From Cladosporium sp. IMV 00045 (Eukaryota; Ascomycota; Dothideomycetes; Cladosporiales; Cladosporiaceae), in assembly GCA_001931905.2 (NCBI GenBank), contig MSJI02000793.1, forward strand, positions 1-64,000: 64,000 bases of DNA. The letters run 5' to 3'. Positions 46,401 to 57,886 of the stretch are shown piece by piece. Within the stretch, counting starts at the first letter, position 1. Every line of letters begins with the position of its first letter. The position numbers and the translations under genes are program-made. The notes beneath the pieces are model-generated. The model searched no databases, had not been told where the DNA came from, and was given only the letters and a program-made list of their open reading frames with translations.

Positions 46401-46968
46401 ACATCAAAGCTTGGACATGCAGGCAGTGAGTCTGTACTCTGATCTGGCGTTCTCTTTTGGACGGACCCTTTTTCACTCCAGTGGTGGTGATCTCAGGAAT
46501 ATAGCTGCCATCCTCGTTCACAGACACGGAAACGTCGCCTATCTCAGGCTCAATGGTCTCGGCCGCTGCAGGTGTGCTTGCCGAATCGCCTTGCTGCTGA
46601 AATGCGTCCTCCCAATCCATCTCTTCATCCTCATCCTCATCATCCTCATCTTCATCATCCTCATCCTCATCATCCTCGCCATCATTCCCATTGGCCTCGG
46701 TCTTGCGTCGCTTCGCAGTCGGAACGTCCTCGAAATCGTCGCTGTCCGCCTCGCTCAAGGAGGATTCGTCATCGTCGTTCAAGTCCTGGAAGAATTTCTT
46801 CGCCTTTTCGGTGGAGCCCTGTCGTTTTCCCAGCTCGTCTGCCGCATCAAAGAGTGACTTCTTGTTCTGCTTTGGCTTTGGCTTTGCGACGGCTTGTTTC
46901 TTTTGCGGTGGACTCGGCTGCGCAGGCGAAGCTGAGCGCGATCGCTTGCGTGAGACGTAAGGCGGCAT
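43450..46968 (-). CDS. rad4: Rad4/XPC nucleotide excision repair protein
   Basis: Single exon of 1172 residues from the ATG at 46966-46968 (MPPYVSRKRSRSAS); an ATG 17 codons upstream is also in frame. Rad4 recognises helix-distorting DNA lesions and starts global-genome excision repair with Rad23. Layout: Lys/Arg-rich N-terminus with nuclear-localisation-like KKKQAVAKPKPKQ; acidic tract (about residues 90-120); split transglutaminase-like fold (DVGAQLFVALLRGIGLETRMVANLQP near 350-375 and LAFPNYWTEVLSPASNKFIPVDP near 510-530); then BHD1 (FVLEQHLRREEAI, near 665), BHD2 and BHD3 (up to near 860, with CTGFEFGKQRAVPVLTGVVV). A 300-residue acidic, low-complexity tail follows with repeated GGGF(F/L/I) units, longer than usual. 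No intron is needed. Confidence 0.93.
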   Translation of the reverse strand: MPPYVSRKRSRSASPAQPSPPQKKQAVAKPKPKQNKKSLFDAADELGKRQGSTEKAKKFFQDLNDDDESSLSEADSDDFEDVPTAKRRKTEANGNDGEDDEDEDDEDEDDEDEDEEMDWEDAFQQQGDSASTPAAAETIEPEIGDVSVSVNEDGSYIPEITTTGVKKGPSKRERQIRVQTHCLHVQALMWHNTLRNSWLNDKEVQKTLVDTLPDGVKREITRWREAMGMLTKEELEAKKKAAAAKNKRGKGKKGKDTAVGRDWSYNASHLEQGVPDLSHGDPLLRLLRMLTAYWRKRFAVTAPGLRKEGYKPLRRLRDEIKDWEKNRNDAEGHGERIETIEDFRKAAKECEGSRDVGAQLFVALLRGIGLETRMVANLQPAGFGWSKAEDADVKRTKSAPTKEDETKAESDEESKPKNVAPPKLKSALTPKQSKKAVKEEKPTRTSSRGNKGNPISLDDSDSPLSSAPSDVEQDEENQDDVDGDDDDSVIDVTPSVPKKKSNKKYDRSLAFPNYWTEVLSPASNKFIPVDPIVLSTIASTDELLQTFEPRGKKAEIAKQVMCYTIGFAADGTAKDVTVRYLKKHQLPGKTKGVRMPVEKVPIYNRKGKVRRYEQYDWFRTLMSLYDKPENKRTKADDVEEQTDLKPFKPGKEVKEVEKESLQWYKQSAEFVLEQHLRREEAIVPGAEPVKMFKTGKGDKAKEFPVFLREDVAVCKTVESWHKEGRAIKEGEQPMKHVPMRAVTLVRKREMEDALKETGEKLKQGLYAQEQTDWIIPPPLENGVIPKNAYGNMDVYVPTMVPKGAVHLPLKGSAKLCKRLQIDFAEACTGFEFGKQRAVPVLTGVVVAKENESLVRDAWRAEQAEQKRKEDTKRTGLALQWWRKMLFGLRIVQRMQAEYADAGGEGDEVNPFVNKALREGRREVAFDDGLGGGEEMEGGFFRPGHEEEEIPQSRVKKDEDSEGGGFFADDDEAKEDHDDGGGGFLVEEGAEDQGGGFIAEDDEESAASKAPITPVSLQMLHKSADGAMDDEDAVDDDKEEEEQLPSRKRTKPAPKPKQAPKRFNASKRKPPVPSPSATEDEESMSDLSDVSSDIGDFAASPKRKAPSPEVVVTPRKANDRALTGRRSNRKATPVKSPYFSSQGHEGEDDDDEEASDSEVVKPRRTTARTRRAV
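46619..46678. repeat. Simple repeat within rad4 (TCATCC-type)
   Basis: A run of TCATCC/TCATCT-type hexamers encodes, on the minus strand, the Glu/Asp tract of Rad4 (DEDDEDEDDEDEDEE). It probably varies in length between strains. Confidence 0.8.
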
Positions 46969-47469
46969 TGGAGGATCAGTGGAATGCGCAAACAGCGCTC
47001 GAACCACTGGGTATCTCACATTCGTCTATCAGGTGGAAGAAGTTAGAAAGAAGCTCAAGCAGGTACTTGAAAAATAAAAAATCGATAGGAAGACGCGACT
47101 TCCACTCTACGCGCAAATGGCAGGTGCAGGTGGTGCCTGAAGTGGTGACGTCAAACTCACGGGCGATCTCAAAGACTGCACCAAACGATTGTAGTTCACA
47201 AGCGTGAGATAGATCGATCAACACCTTCACATTCAATGTTCTTGCTCGGATTCCGACAAATGCAACACTTCAAACATTCAGCACGCGAGGTAACATCATG
47301 TGAAAAAAAAAAAAAGCTTGGATGTTGAATCATTCGAATTGTATAGTCGATGAGAACGCCCACACCTAAGGTAGCTAAGATCAACCAAACAGGCCATTGA
47401 AGCCCTTTTCGAGGGCATTCCTATTATTTTGTTAGCAAGGGAATCCTTGGATCGAGCCTCAGACAATAC
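46969..47469. other. Intergenic, rad4 upstream
   Basis: Contains a 13-A run near 47303-47315. Nothing else recognised. Confidence 0.5.
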
Positions 47470-49334
47470 TTACTTGGGTGGCGTAGGCACGAAGTTCCTC
47501 GAATACTCATCAATCTCTTCAACCTCACCTTTCAAATCCACCTCATGCGGTTTCCGCAGCTTGGTCTTCTTGATGAACTTCCAACCAGAGAATAGCACAG
47601 GGAACAAGCCGATCATGAAGTAACTAAACAAGAACGTAGGTACATCCCAGTTACCCGGCAGGAAAACCGTGTACCCTCCAACGAAAGCCATGACAAGGGT
47701 GCAAATCGCACCCACCCAAGCGGCGTAGGGCTGGCAGATCGAAACATAGGGTAATGAACTCAAGCTGATACCCTGGGCTTTGAGAGCCCGACGCCAACAG
47801 AGAAAGGTGCAGCAGGTGATGCTGTAGTTGATAAGCTGTGCGGCAGTGATCAGGTTGACGAACCAGTTGAGGACGGTGGCGGAACCGCTGGAGACTTGGA
47901 GGAAGGCGAGGAGGGAGATGACCAGGACGGCTAGGACGCAGTAGATCGGGACACCGTTGCGGTTGGTTCTAAGAAGTGTCAGTCTCAGCTGCTTTATGGA
48001 TCAACATATCATGAAAACTCACCTTGTCAAGATCTTAGGCGCCTTGCCCTCCAGTGCCAAACCGAAGAGTGAGCGCGTTGCGCAGTACATGTAGCTGTTA
48101 CCCGCCGAGAAGGCTGATGCGAGCAAGAGAGCATTGACGATATCTGGCAGTACCTGGATGCGAAGACGATTCATCGAAACGACGTAGGGAGAAGCGGCAG
48201 CGCCGGGCTCCTCGTTCTCGAACGCCGCAATGAGCTCTGGATCATTGTAAGGCACATTGATGCCAACGCACAAACTGCCCAGGACGAAGAAAGCGGTCAG
48301 GCGGTAGAAGACGGCGTTGAAGGCTTTGGGCATGACCTTTCGAGGGTTTTCTGCCTCGCCAGCCGCCATAGCAACGTAGTCGGGACCGGCAATACTGAAA
48401 GAGGCCAAGATCAAGCATTGCAAGAACCCAAGGAAACGGCCTAGCTCCCCTTCGCGGTACAGCTCGGCGAACGACCCGGGGTCGTTCCAGTATCGGAATC
48501 CGTACCTGTCGCCCAACGGGTTGCCTCCTATAAACTTGCATGAGCTCACGGATACAGGGCATGCGCACGAACAACATACCTAGCATAGTGACCAAAGTGT
48601 AGAAAATCAAGCCGACGATCAGCACGATCTTACCCAGAGCGGACCAGAATTCGGCCTCGCCATACCATTTCACACCCATCACGTTGATCGCTCCATACAG
48701 CACTAGCACGATAGCAATGATGCCGCCAGCTGGTACAGCGTCACTCCAATAGTGAATGATAACATTGCACGCAGTCATCTCGAATGGTACCAAAATGGCT
48801 TCGAAAATGAAGAAGTTCCATCCGGTGGCAAACCCCAATGCTTCATCAACGTAACGCCCGGCAAAGCGGATGAAGGGCGACGAAATGGGCAGGTAGGTGA
48901 CCATTTCGGCCATGGAGACGGTGATGGCAAGGACGACGAAACACCAGAGCGAGAAAGCAGTGAACAAGCTGCCTGGGCCGCCATTGAGGAGGCCGCGACC
49001 GATTTGGACGAAGAGGACAGTGCCAATGGTGCCGCCAATACTATATTGCATAAGCTCTTGAAACAATCATGGCACAGACTCCCGGCCTACAAGGGAACGG
49101 ATGGAATACGAACCCGATCAGCTGGATATGCCTTGCTTTCAGCTTGCGGTGGGTATCATCTCGCATGCCAATGAGATTGGCCACTTCAGAACCCTGCCGC
49201 TCGGCATCATCGTACGTCGGTAGGTCGAGGTCGGCAACAGTCCCGGAGCGTTGCTTCTCTCCGCTGTCCTTGATGCCGCCACGGCTAAAACCTGATGTCT
49301 GTGTTGCTACGCCGAAGCTTTTGTCGGAGGCCAT
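47470..49334 (-). CDS. Amino acid permease (YAT/APC family)
   Basis: Four exons: 49334-49114, 49040-48580, 48527-48023 and 47968-47470; 561 residues. The hydrophilic N-terminus ends in the family motif LKARHIQLIGIGGTIGTVLFVQIGRGLLNGGP (spanning intron 1), followed by SMAEMVTYLPISSPFIRFAGRYVDEALGFATGWNFF, GGNPLGDRYGFRYWNDPG and ASFSIAGPDYVAMAAGE. Twelve membrane segments are expected. This places it in the fungal amino-acid transporter (YAT) group, which takes up amino acids with protons at the plasma membrane; specificity is not predictable. Introns are 52-73 bp with good GT-AG signals except intron 1 (GTTCGT). The tandem GATTGTCGCGAGG repeats just upstream of the ATG are in the leader. Confidence 0.9.
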
Positions 49335-49408
49335 GATTGTCGCGAAGGGAGGTAGTTGTCGCGAGGGGAGGTGATTGTCGCGAGGGGGGTGATTGTCGCG
49401 AGGGAGGT
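49335..49408. repeat. Imperfect 18-19 bp tandem repeat, four units, in permease leader
   Basis: The unit GATTGTCGCGAGGGGAGGT recurs about four times with small changes immediately 5' of the permease start. It lies in the presumed 5' untranslated region. Confidence 0.75.
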
Positions 49409-50505
49409 TGTTGCTTTTGGAGTTGCGCACGATCAGGTAAAAAGGGCTTGCATGAAAGGCATGTATCGACAAACTCAAAGTGTGTTTGATATGTACAGTC
49501 TTCGTCAGTCAAAAAATAGTAAGACAAGAAAGACGGGCGAGTAGCAGAACAGAAGGGACCAGGGAGAGAAAAAAAAATATATCAACCCCTCCATCTACCC
49601 GTGTGCGGCAGACTAGAGGGTACCCTACCGCGCCTCCGAGATAACCGGGACATTTCGTAAGAAAAGAGCACTACTCTGGGTGAGTCGAGAAAAGCAAGCC
49701 TCCAAGCACAAGTTGAAAGAATCCACACTCAAAGCCATTCCAGACAGAGTGGGGATTTGCGGGCGAGGGGGCTGTTTGTGGCATCACGGCCAAGGCACAA
49801 CAGAGCTTAGATGGAGTTGTACATGTCGAGATTGGTCGATGGGACGGGACTGAGAACGCTTCATTGGGCTTGATTAGACGCGGATGCACCGATGGCTTGG
49901 TATGCGTCGCTTCTCATCGAGGAATTGGCGCGCTGTGTGCCTCCGACACGTGAGGATTGTTGGTAGATGTTTGTGCTGGGGGAAGCTGTTGGGCAAATGT
50001 GGATAGACAGCCTCGGTTGTATCGATGCAGATGGCGTTTATCGCTTGTTGATGCACTTGGCAAATGCTCCACAGCCGGAGCTAAAGATTTTGTGACATGG
50101 CAAAGAAGCCGAGACGATTCTTCGCGATGGGTTTCTGAGATGGAAGTTCGACTTGGGCCAAGACGCTGGTGGGTCGCTGGTGGCTCGGCGTGGAGTGGGG
50201 GCAATTTGGGGTGTGGTTCGGTGGGACGGACTAAGCACGAAGCATGGGGGTCCTGGAGCAGGGTGTGGAGTACGGTAGCATAGAGGTGAAGAGGTTGAAG
50301 TGGTTTAGAGACGGAAGAGAAGTGAGAGCATGAAGACTTCATTGAGGGTAAGAATGATTACTTGAAGTAAGATTTGCGAGAAAAAGGAAAAGAAAGAAAT
50401 GATCTTATGGACTAGTCCGTTTTCATCAAAGTGAAGCGGGTCTAGAATAAAGTCCTGCTGTCATTATCCAAGGGTCCTTCTATTGTGGTATCATGACTTC
50501 TAATC
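49409..50505. other. Intergenic, 1.1 kb
   Basis: Upstream of the permease and downstream of the carboxypeptidase. It contains a short A/AT-rich run at 49567-49580 (AAAAAAAAATATA). No gene recognised. Confidence 0.45.
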
Positions 50506-52224
50506 TCAATTGTAACCGCCGGACCCTGCCTCCCTTCTGTACAAAGGCGTGGTTCCAGTGAAGTTGCCGCTCTGCGTTGTGAACGAGCCAACATCGCTGA
50601 GAGACTTGATACGTCCAAGGAGAAGCTCCAAGGTCCTGTAAGCAGCGCCAGGTGCATACCCAGGAAGCTCGTGGCCAGCGAGCTGGACTTGGTAGAAGGT
50701 CAAACCACGCTCGTGACCCCAGGAGCCGAGATACCCAGCACCGGCAAGAGCGCCGCCGTTGTATTCGGGGTGGTAGGGCGTGTAGAAGGGAGTGTCAGGG
50801 TATGACTGAAGACCCTGGAGCCCGTTCCACTGTCGAATGTTAGTATGAGAGTACATAGAACGGATCTACTGGATGCTTACGGTCATGTTCTGGATAGCAA
50901 GAAGAGTGCCATTGGTGTTGAGCAGCATGTCAAGGTTGCCCGAACCGATGAGAGTGTTGTTAGTATACTCGATGACACGCTGCAGGACGCCGTTCTGTGC
51001 AGGTCCGAGGCTACCGTCACTGACAGTCTTGTTCGTAGCATCATCATGGAAGACACCATTCTTGCACTGCGCCCAGTCTGTCGGAGGGACATGGAGTGCG
51101 GCCTGCACATCAGAACGGTTGAAGTAAATCTGCGCACCTGGTGGGGTGTAGTCTCCCTCGTTCACCTCACCGAGCACGGAGTAAGGGTGCGGGCATGTCT
51201 CGGTGATGTGGTAGATGTTGAAGCAAGGGTTGACTTCCAAGATTGCCTCGTATGCACTTTCGAATTGATCGCAAGTGTAGTTGTTGGAAGAATCTACCGC
51301 GGGAAGGAGGGGAAAGGGCTCTTGCGGAGGCGGAAAGGTGAGGTACTTGTTGAGGTGCTCTGTGTAACCGCACTCGTCGTTGCGCTCCCAGAAGCGGTCG
51401 AGGAATGACTGGTTAAGGAAAAGCATATTGTTCCAGTATTCGAGGTACGGAGCAATGACGACCTCCTGCTGGGTTGTGTCGTCTCCGATGATTGGGTCGT
51501 TGATGTTGATGCCCTTCAGAGGCATGTCGGGGTCGTCGGCGGTGATGAAAGCATCCGCAATGTATGGGACGTAATATCCGGCGTAGCTCTCACCAGTCAA
51601 GTACAGGTCCCATCCTTGGACACCGAAAGTCTCGACAAACTGCTTGTAGAAACCGACAAACTGGATACCAAGCTCAACCTCGTCGGTGATATTTGGTGTG
51701 CCCTGAGTGAAACCAACGCCAATGGGCTGCTCCACCCAGATCATGTTCGTGAGATTCACCCAAGTGTAAGGGTTCTGGACAGGCGCAAGCGTACCAGCCT
51801 CCCAGGTGAATGGACCATTCTCCGTGAGTAGGCCACTGAGGGAGCTGCAACCAGGTCCACCGTTAAACCAGATAGCGATCTCTTCCTTTGGGTCGGGATT
51901 GGTCGTGGGGAAGAACCAGAAGAAAATCTCCCGGGTCTCATCAGCGTCGCCGGAGATGGGCAAGAGACCGGCATAAGACTCGCCGATGTCGAAGTCGACA
52001 TCTGGTATGCCCGTACCGTTGACCACAAACTTCTCGGTGGCGTTGTTCAAATAGTTGAAGGCGCGCTTTTGAAGACGCTGGTCTTTGAAGGGCTCATTTG
52101 CAACCCTCTTTTCGATGACAGGCTTGGGTCGCTGGGCTTTCTTGAAAGCCTTCTCTGCAGGGTTGAGTGCCGAAGCAGTGCAGGAAAGGCCAAGGAGCGC
52201 CAAAAGGCTTGAGGAGAGAAGCAT
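50506..52224 (-). CDS. Serine carboxypeptidase (peptidase S10), secreted
   Basis: Two exons, 52224-50881 and 50829-50506, with a 51-bp intron (GTAAGC...CGACAG); 555 residues. The ATG at 52222-52224 gives the signal peptide [19 protein letters not shown]; an ATG 15 codons upstream is in frame. Family motifs: [21 protein letters not shown] (oxyanion region), [13 protein letters not shown], the nucleophile motif [13 protein letters not shown], and the catalytic-His region [17 protein letters not shown] in exon 2. Many N-glycosylation sites (NATE, NLT, NQS, NYT, NRS, NNT, NMT). It removes C-terminal residues from peptides at acid pH, in the vacuole or outside the cell. The basic segment after the signal ([19 protein letters not shown]) looks like a propeptide with dibasic cleavage sites. 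Confidence 0.93.
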
Positions 52225-53103
52225 CGTCAAGAGTCCAGCCACTGAGATGGAGGTGCAAATCACAAGCAAAGAAACACCACCAAGGCGCAGGACAAGCCTT
52301 TAAGTGCTGCCATACTAGCAAGCTTGAAGCGTTGGCCTAATGCCAGAATTGTCTGAGATGGCCTTTCCGTGCAGACAAAACCACGGAAGCATGTTTGTTG
52401 GCGACTACCACCTACCTGTTGGCGTATGGCGGCCGCGGCAGAACGGCTGCAATTGGCAGGTCGCTCTGGTCATCTGGCGCGAAGCAGGCCAGAGTGGGAC
52501 AAGGGTCAGGAGTACGAGGGTGGTTGGAAGATAACCGCTGGACGTCTTCCCTCATGCGGCAGGTGTCTGAAGTTGTCGCCATCGTGAGTGGAGATGCGGC
52601 CGTGCAGCTTCGAATGTCTCTGCCGAGGGGCCGACGATGACTTGGTACGCGTGAGATCGGCGAGACCGCGTGGACACAATTGTATATTATTCTTCCTTGT
52701 ATACCGGTACTTGTTCGTCCCTTGTCAGCAGAAAGGCATTCGCTTGCTTTTTCGGTATTGCCGAGACTTTGTTACTGCTTTGTGTACGACTTTTCATGGA
52801 TTCAAGTGTATGAGCATGATAACAACTACACGAAAACGCCTCAAACCGTGAGGCGAGCAAGGGCTACTCCTGCAGACACCGCCACTGACGTCGATCATAT
52901 CGCTGACCGCCTGCGAACGGTTGAGCATATCTGTCAACACGAAACCTTCCTGATCCTGGCTCCACAATCACCATCTGCGTCGGTTCGTAAGCGAATATCT
53001 CTCTCAACTCGTCGGTTGCTATCTACACGTCGAGACTGGGTCTTCCATGAAGGCAGAATTGGAAGTCGTAAAACATCGCTTCTATGAGCACGACTAATTC
53101 GCT
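52225..53103. other. Intergenic, 0.9 kb
   Basis: No gene recognised between the carboxypeptidase promoter and the 3' end of the SAF-domain dehydrogenase gene. Confidence 0.45.
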
Positions 53104-54518
53104 CTATATACCCAGCTCCTTGCGGTATACAGCCTCCATCTCTCGCCGTACCGCCACAGCCTGAGACTTTTCGCTCCATTCAACATCCTGCCAACTCAAA
53201 CCCTTGCCTTGTTTAACGTCGGTCTTCAGCACCAAGCCGTGTGCCAGTCCAATTGGCAAGCCCTCAATTATCAAGGAATCCAGAGCAGGCATTAGCTTGC
53301 CATATACCATGAAGCCGCCCTCGCCATCGAGCTTTTCTCCGGCCTTCAGATCGCGTTTTGCAGTCGCAATGACATCTCCCGCAAACGTCTTGCACGACCC
53401 CGTAGGCTCGCCTCTACACATGATGGTTGCTACACTGACGCCGAGCTCGAGTCCAATCAAATGATATGGTTTGCTCTGTGCAGCGTAGCGGCCGGTGGAG
53501 TCGGTTTTCATGCCGTACTGCGCAAAGCATTCTCTCTGATATTCACCCGGTGCTTCAAACACGACATAGACACCCCAGCGGAGGTCGTTGAACACAGGGC
53601 GGCCATCTGTCTCCAAACATGAGACGACTTCCACCGTTCCTTTGGCGTCAAGCTGGCCGCCATCTTCAGCAGGCTTCAACACCTGAGGCAAGTCATGAAT
53701 GCCGCATGGAGGAAAGCGCAGGCCATTCTTTGGCGGTGTCAAGTCGCAAGCATTTGCCACGGCCGCCATTTCCAGCGCGCTTTTCGTACCGTCGAGGAAC
53801 GAGTTGAACATCTGCGGATTAAGATCTTTCGTTTGCTCCTCAGTCAGTCCGTAATGTGACCAAACAGTGTCCGGCGTCGACGCGTGGTAAGCTGGCAAGT
53901 GCTTCGTCCCTTTCCCTGCGCACACAACATCAAAGCCAGCCGTGCGGGCCCAGTCTACAAGTTCCGCAATGAGAGCAGGCTGGTCCCCGTATGCCATGCT
54001 GTAGATGATTCCTGCCTCCTCCGCTTTGCGAGCAAGAAGCGGCCCAGCAAGGACGTCGGCTTCAACGTTGATCATGACAATATGTTTTTTGTGCTCGCAG
54101 CATAGTAAAACGTGGCGAACGCCTGCAGCCGGGCTGCCTGTCACTTCCAGAATGACATCCACACCAGGTGTAGCGATGAGCTCCGCCGAGTCTGTGGTAA
54201 TTGCTGTCTTGTCGGCAGAGATACCTTGGGCAACTGACATGGATGCTTTCGAATCGTACTTCTCCTCTGGAAATCCAGTCCGCTTGAGAGCCGCAAGTGC
54301 TCGATCCTTGGACAGGTCTGCGATACCAGCTAGGCGCATACCAGGTGATCGATGGACTTGCGATATAACTACTGTTTGTCAGCTTTCAAATTAAACGAAC
54401 CATTTGATGTCGTCTATAACTCACACATCGATCCAAACTTGCCAGCGCCGATGAGTCCAATTCGAATGGGCTTCCCGCTGGCCTCACGCTCCGCTAATTT
54501 GGTTGATAGGCTTGTCAT
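53104..54518 (-). CDS. Homoserine-dehydrogenase-like oxidoreductase with SAF domain
   Basis: Two exons, 54518-54425 and 54368-53104, around a 56-bp intron (GTGAGT...CAGTAG); 452 residues. Exon 1 carries the Rossmann start IRIGLIGAGKFGSM, and splicing completes FISQVHRSPGMRLAGIADLS. Further on are VILEVTGSPAAGVRH, MINVEADVLAGPLL and YSMAYGDQPALIAELVDWAR, then a C-terminal SAF-like part (VIATAKRDLKAGEKLDGEGGF). The group (predicted homoserine dehydrogenases with a C-terminal SAF domain) occurs in bacteria and fungi; members are linked to sugar-acid metabolism, but the substrate here is unknown. The 3' splice site could also be four bases upstream (CAAACAG), which would keep the frame only with a different residue pair; the one given matches relatives better. 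Confidence 0.85.
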
Positions 54519-55199
54519 TGTGCAACAATTTCTTTTGGGATATGTTTTCAGATATCAGACAAGGTACCACTGATCAGACAAACCTCGAAATATCAAGGCA
54601 AGTGAGGTATATGTAATGACCTGTGCCGCAAAGACCTTGGCCCCGAAAGCCTCGTCTCGAGGTCACACCCCGCATCGTAGCATCGAACTCTCTCGGTAAA
54701 GAACGAGCATCACCTGTGGTTTGCCGGGATTAAGATCTCGAGCCACTTCTTTCCCAAATCATCTTTTTGGCCAGGTATGCGCTTCGCCATCACTGAGAAA
54801 TATCTTCTGACAAAGCCAATTCTCGTCACCTAAAAAAGTTGCAGACACATTATTGATGATCAATTGACTCCACCCACGCACATTGTCCACGACTCGGCGT
54901 CGATACCAACAGACCTAGATCTAATGGGCAATCGTTGAAACACGGGGAGATTGACTACATGCTCACGTGTGAAGCACTCTCGACTGACTGAAGGAACAAC
55001 AAGTGATCATAATATGATTACGAGGCTGTCTGGAGACTGGATGTTAATAAGACTTTCATGTTGTCTCCAGCGACGAGTAGAACATCCTTGCCGAGATTCT
55101 CATGCCCGTCAAACTCATTAGCATCCCGCGACGGGCTCATGATCTTGTGTCGCTAGGCAGCCCGTCAGAGCTAAAAGCAGTCTCCTTCATGGAAAGATG
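54519..55199. other. Intergenic
   Basis: Upstream of the SAF dehydrogenase, downstream of the fasciclin gene. Nothing recognised. Confidence 0.45.
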
Positions 55200-56492
55200 T
55201 CACATCGCGAAGGCCACAGCACCCATAACCGCTGCGGCTGCACCCATGACTGGAGCACTGTTCAAGATACCTGCGTTCACAGTCTGCTCCACCGGCGCGC
55301 TGTTGGTAGTCGCCGAGGCGTTGCCAGTTGTGTTCGAAGCATGTGGTGTTTCAGTAACCAGGGCAGCGGCAACAAAGCTCGTGGTCTGTGCCAGCTCACT
55401 GAAGATGGAAGTCTCCGGCTGAATACTAGAAGTGAAAGGGACAAAAGATGCTAGGCTCGCCGTGGCAGTGTCTGAACCTTCGCTGGGCTTAGCATCCGGG
55501 GTTGCTGGGTTTAACACCTCGTCGATGACATGCAGGACGCCGTTCTCAATGAGCACGTCTGAGTTGATGACTCGGGCCGAGTTGACAAACACAGCTCCAT
55601 CGTCTGAAATGGTAATCTTGACATCCTCCCCAGCCAGGGTGCTCAGGCTGGTGTTGCTGAGAGTGGTGCTGCAGCCAACTGTACCTTGGATGACGTGATA
55701 CTGCAAGATTTCTGCAAGCATATCGTCTGTGATGTTTCCGGCTGCGCTGGCAATCTTCTGGAAAGCATCGTTGTTTGGCGCAAATATGGTGACATCGGAC
55801 AGCTCCTCAAGCGGATGGACGAGGTCGGCCTGGGTGGCTGCTCCGGCAAGTGCAGTGAAGTCGCCCGAGATGAACGCCTGGGACTTACTCAGGGGAATGA
55901 GCAGCAGCTTGTCGATGATGTGAATAACGCCGTTGTCGAATTCGAGGTCCTGTGTCTGTCAGCACGCTACAACGCGGTTTGACACAGCAGATGAAACGTT
56001 GACTTACAGCAACAACGACTTGACTGGTCGACGTGATACCACTGGTGACGATCGTATTGCCATCATTGTTCAAGCTCACAGACACAACCTGCCCACCTGT
56101 CACATTATTTCCGCTGACCTCCCCGTCAAGCACAATGCCAGAGTAATTGAGATAGCTGGACACAAACTGAGGGACTTGGTAATAGCTTCCGCCTTAATGA
56201 TGCCGCGGAAGAGGTGGTACCTCAAGATCTGCTCGATCAGACCCGGATCAACAGCGGCTTCATCAATGCTGAAGATTCCGCCTTGCTGCACGATCTCTGC
56301 GAGAGCATCATCGCTCGGCGCAAAGAGCGTGACGTTCTCCTGGGATGCGAGGAATTCAGTTGTATTGGAAACCTCTCCGAGCAGGTTGACAAGGGTCGAA
56401 AGAGTTGGTTGACCGGCAAGGACTGTCCCCAAATCCTGGGCTTGGACAGCAGTAACCAAGCATGTTGCGAAGAAGAGGATGTTGGCACGCAT
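55200..56492 (-). CDS. GPI-anchored fasciclin-domain (FAS1) protein, with one-base frameshift
   Basis: Two exons, 56492-56008 and 55949-55200, with a 58-bp intron (GTAAGT...CACAG). The signal peptide MRANILFFATCLVTAVQAQ is followed by FAS1 domain 1 (LVNLLGEVSN, VTLFAPSDDALAEI, LRYHLFRGII) and, in exon 2, FAS1 domain 2 (VTIFAPNNDAFQKI, LAEILQYHVIQGT, ENGVLHVIDEVL). A Ser/Thr-rich stalk leads to a hydrophobic end (APVMGAAAAVMGAVAFAM), typical of a GPI-anchor signal. Near 56176 one base is missing: the frame passes from EAITK to VPQFVSSYLNYSG without any possible intron. This is either an assembly error (short A run) or a real lesion. FAS1 proteins act in cell-surface adhesion; the whole would be about 411 residues. 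Confidence 0.85.
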
Positions 56493-57886
56493 CTTGTATG
56501 AATGCTGAAAGTACGGTCGTTCAGAAGTTTCTGTGGGTAAGAGTGTCTGAGTGTTCGATGTCGGTTGTTGGATTCATTTTCCTTTTTGCAGCGGCAGATC
56601 TGGATTTATAACGATTGATGTTGTTAGACTTTCCATGATACTACAGAATGCTCGTCGCGATCAATTGATGTTAACAAAAGTCAATGACATCAGTGTTTGC
56701 TCGTTTTGTTTAAAATAAATTGGCAATTGCTGCGAGTACGAGATGTTTTTCACGTAGTTGTATCTGGCGGTGGCAGTGCACGATCCTGCGCAGGTGTTGT
56801 TTGCGCTCGCTTAAGCCTATCAAGCGACTTTGAAATCAAAGTCACAACACTCTGAATAATAAGCAGGAAGCTTCTTGCCATGTTGCTAAATTTGGATTGC
56901 ATCCAGGCATTTGGGTAGACAATGCTAGCAGCGCAAGCGCACGATGAACCTTACTATCTGCAATTGATTGGGAGGTCATCTATGAAGGTTGGTACGACAA
57001 TTTACTATGCTCACATCCGGAAGAATTGCTCAAATTATGTCACAGCTCAAGCACGATCTCAGTCTCCGAGGTATAGTACATGACCACGATGCTCTGTGAG
57101 CAGCCTAAGTGCGGGCTTCGCAGTGCATGCGTTTACGGGCTCTTGTCATTGCACCATTGTTGCATCCAACGACGCGAATGCGAGACCTTCAGGCAAACAA
57201 GCAACCCCAAGTCAAGAGGACTCTCGCTTGCGCCGCTCCCAGGCCTGGTATTAATGACTGGAGAGCACTGGTCCAGAACGCCATGAAATCGATAGACCAC
57301 TCGAATCGTGCGGACACCGCAGTCTGGGGCCAAAGGATTAAGCACTCAGACCGCATCGTATTTACTCTTCCGTCGTTCTGTACTGTGGTGTTTGCTGTAT
57401 GGACGGCACTGCCTCAAGGATGAACCCAGAATGCTTGATCAAACGGCAATCAATGGCCCCGGCAACTTTTCGGGAAGAGTGGTATTGGTTCTTGCATAAG
57501 AACCACCCGGTCAGATAATCGGAGGCCTGCGCAAGATCTACAACATATGCCAGGATGCCCAACCATCTCATTCATGGCAAGGCGGGTAGAAAGCAGGTCG
57601 ATTGTCAATCGACACGGTATACTATCTTCTTGAGAAAGGTGATCCATGTGGACGTAGTATCAACAAGTGAAATACTGAGCTAGATGGGTACGATCGATCT
57701 GAGTCGAGGACTGAGGCTTCCAAGTAAGAGTACAGTCTTCTTGTATGCCCTGCTTGGCAATGATCTTAAGGCAAAGTTGCCTTTCAAACCATCTAGGAGC
57801 AACAACAATTCCGTGGACGGCCCTGCAGGTTATTAGAGTCTTGACTGATCCGCCAGCTTAAACACGATTGACCATAACGCACCGTT
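56493..57886. other. Intergenic, 1.4 kb
   Basis: Upstream of the fasciclin gene. No gene, RNA or repeat recognised; open frames (for example 57109-57423 +) have no motif. Confidence 0.4.

Noticed and set aside
45892..46857. 321-codon plus-strand open frame
   Set aside because: Antisense shadow of rad4; its Ile/Leu-rich run is the reverse of the acidic repeat.
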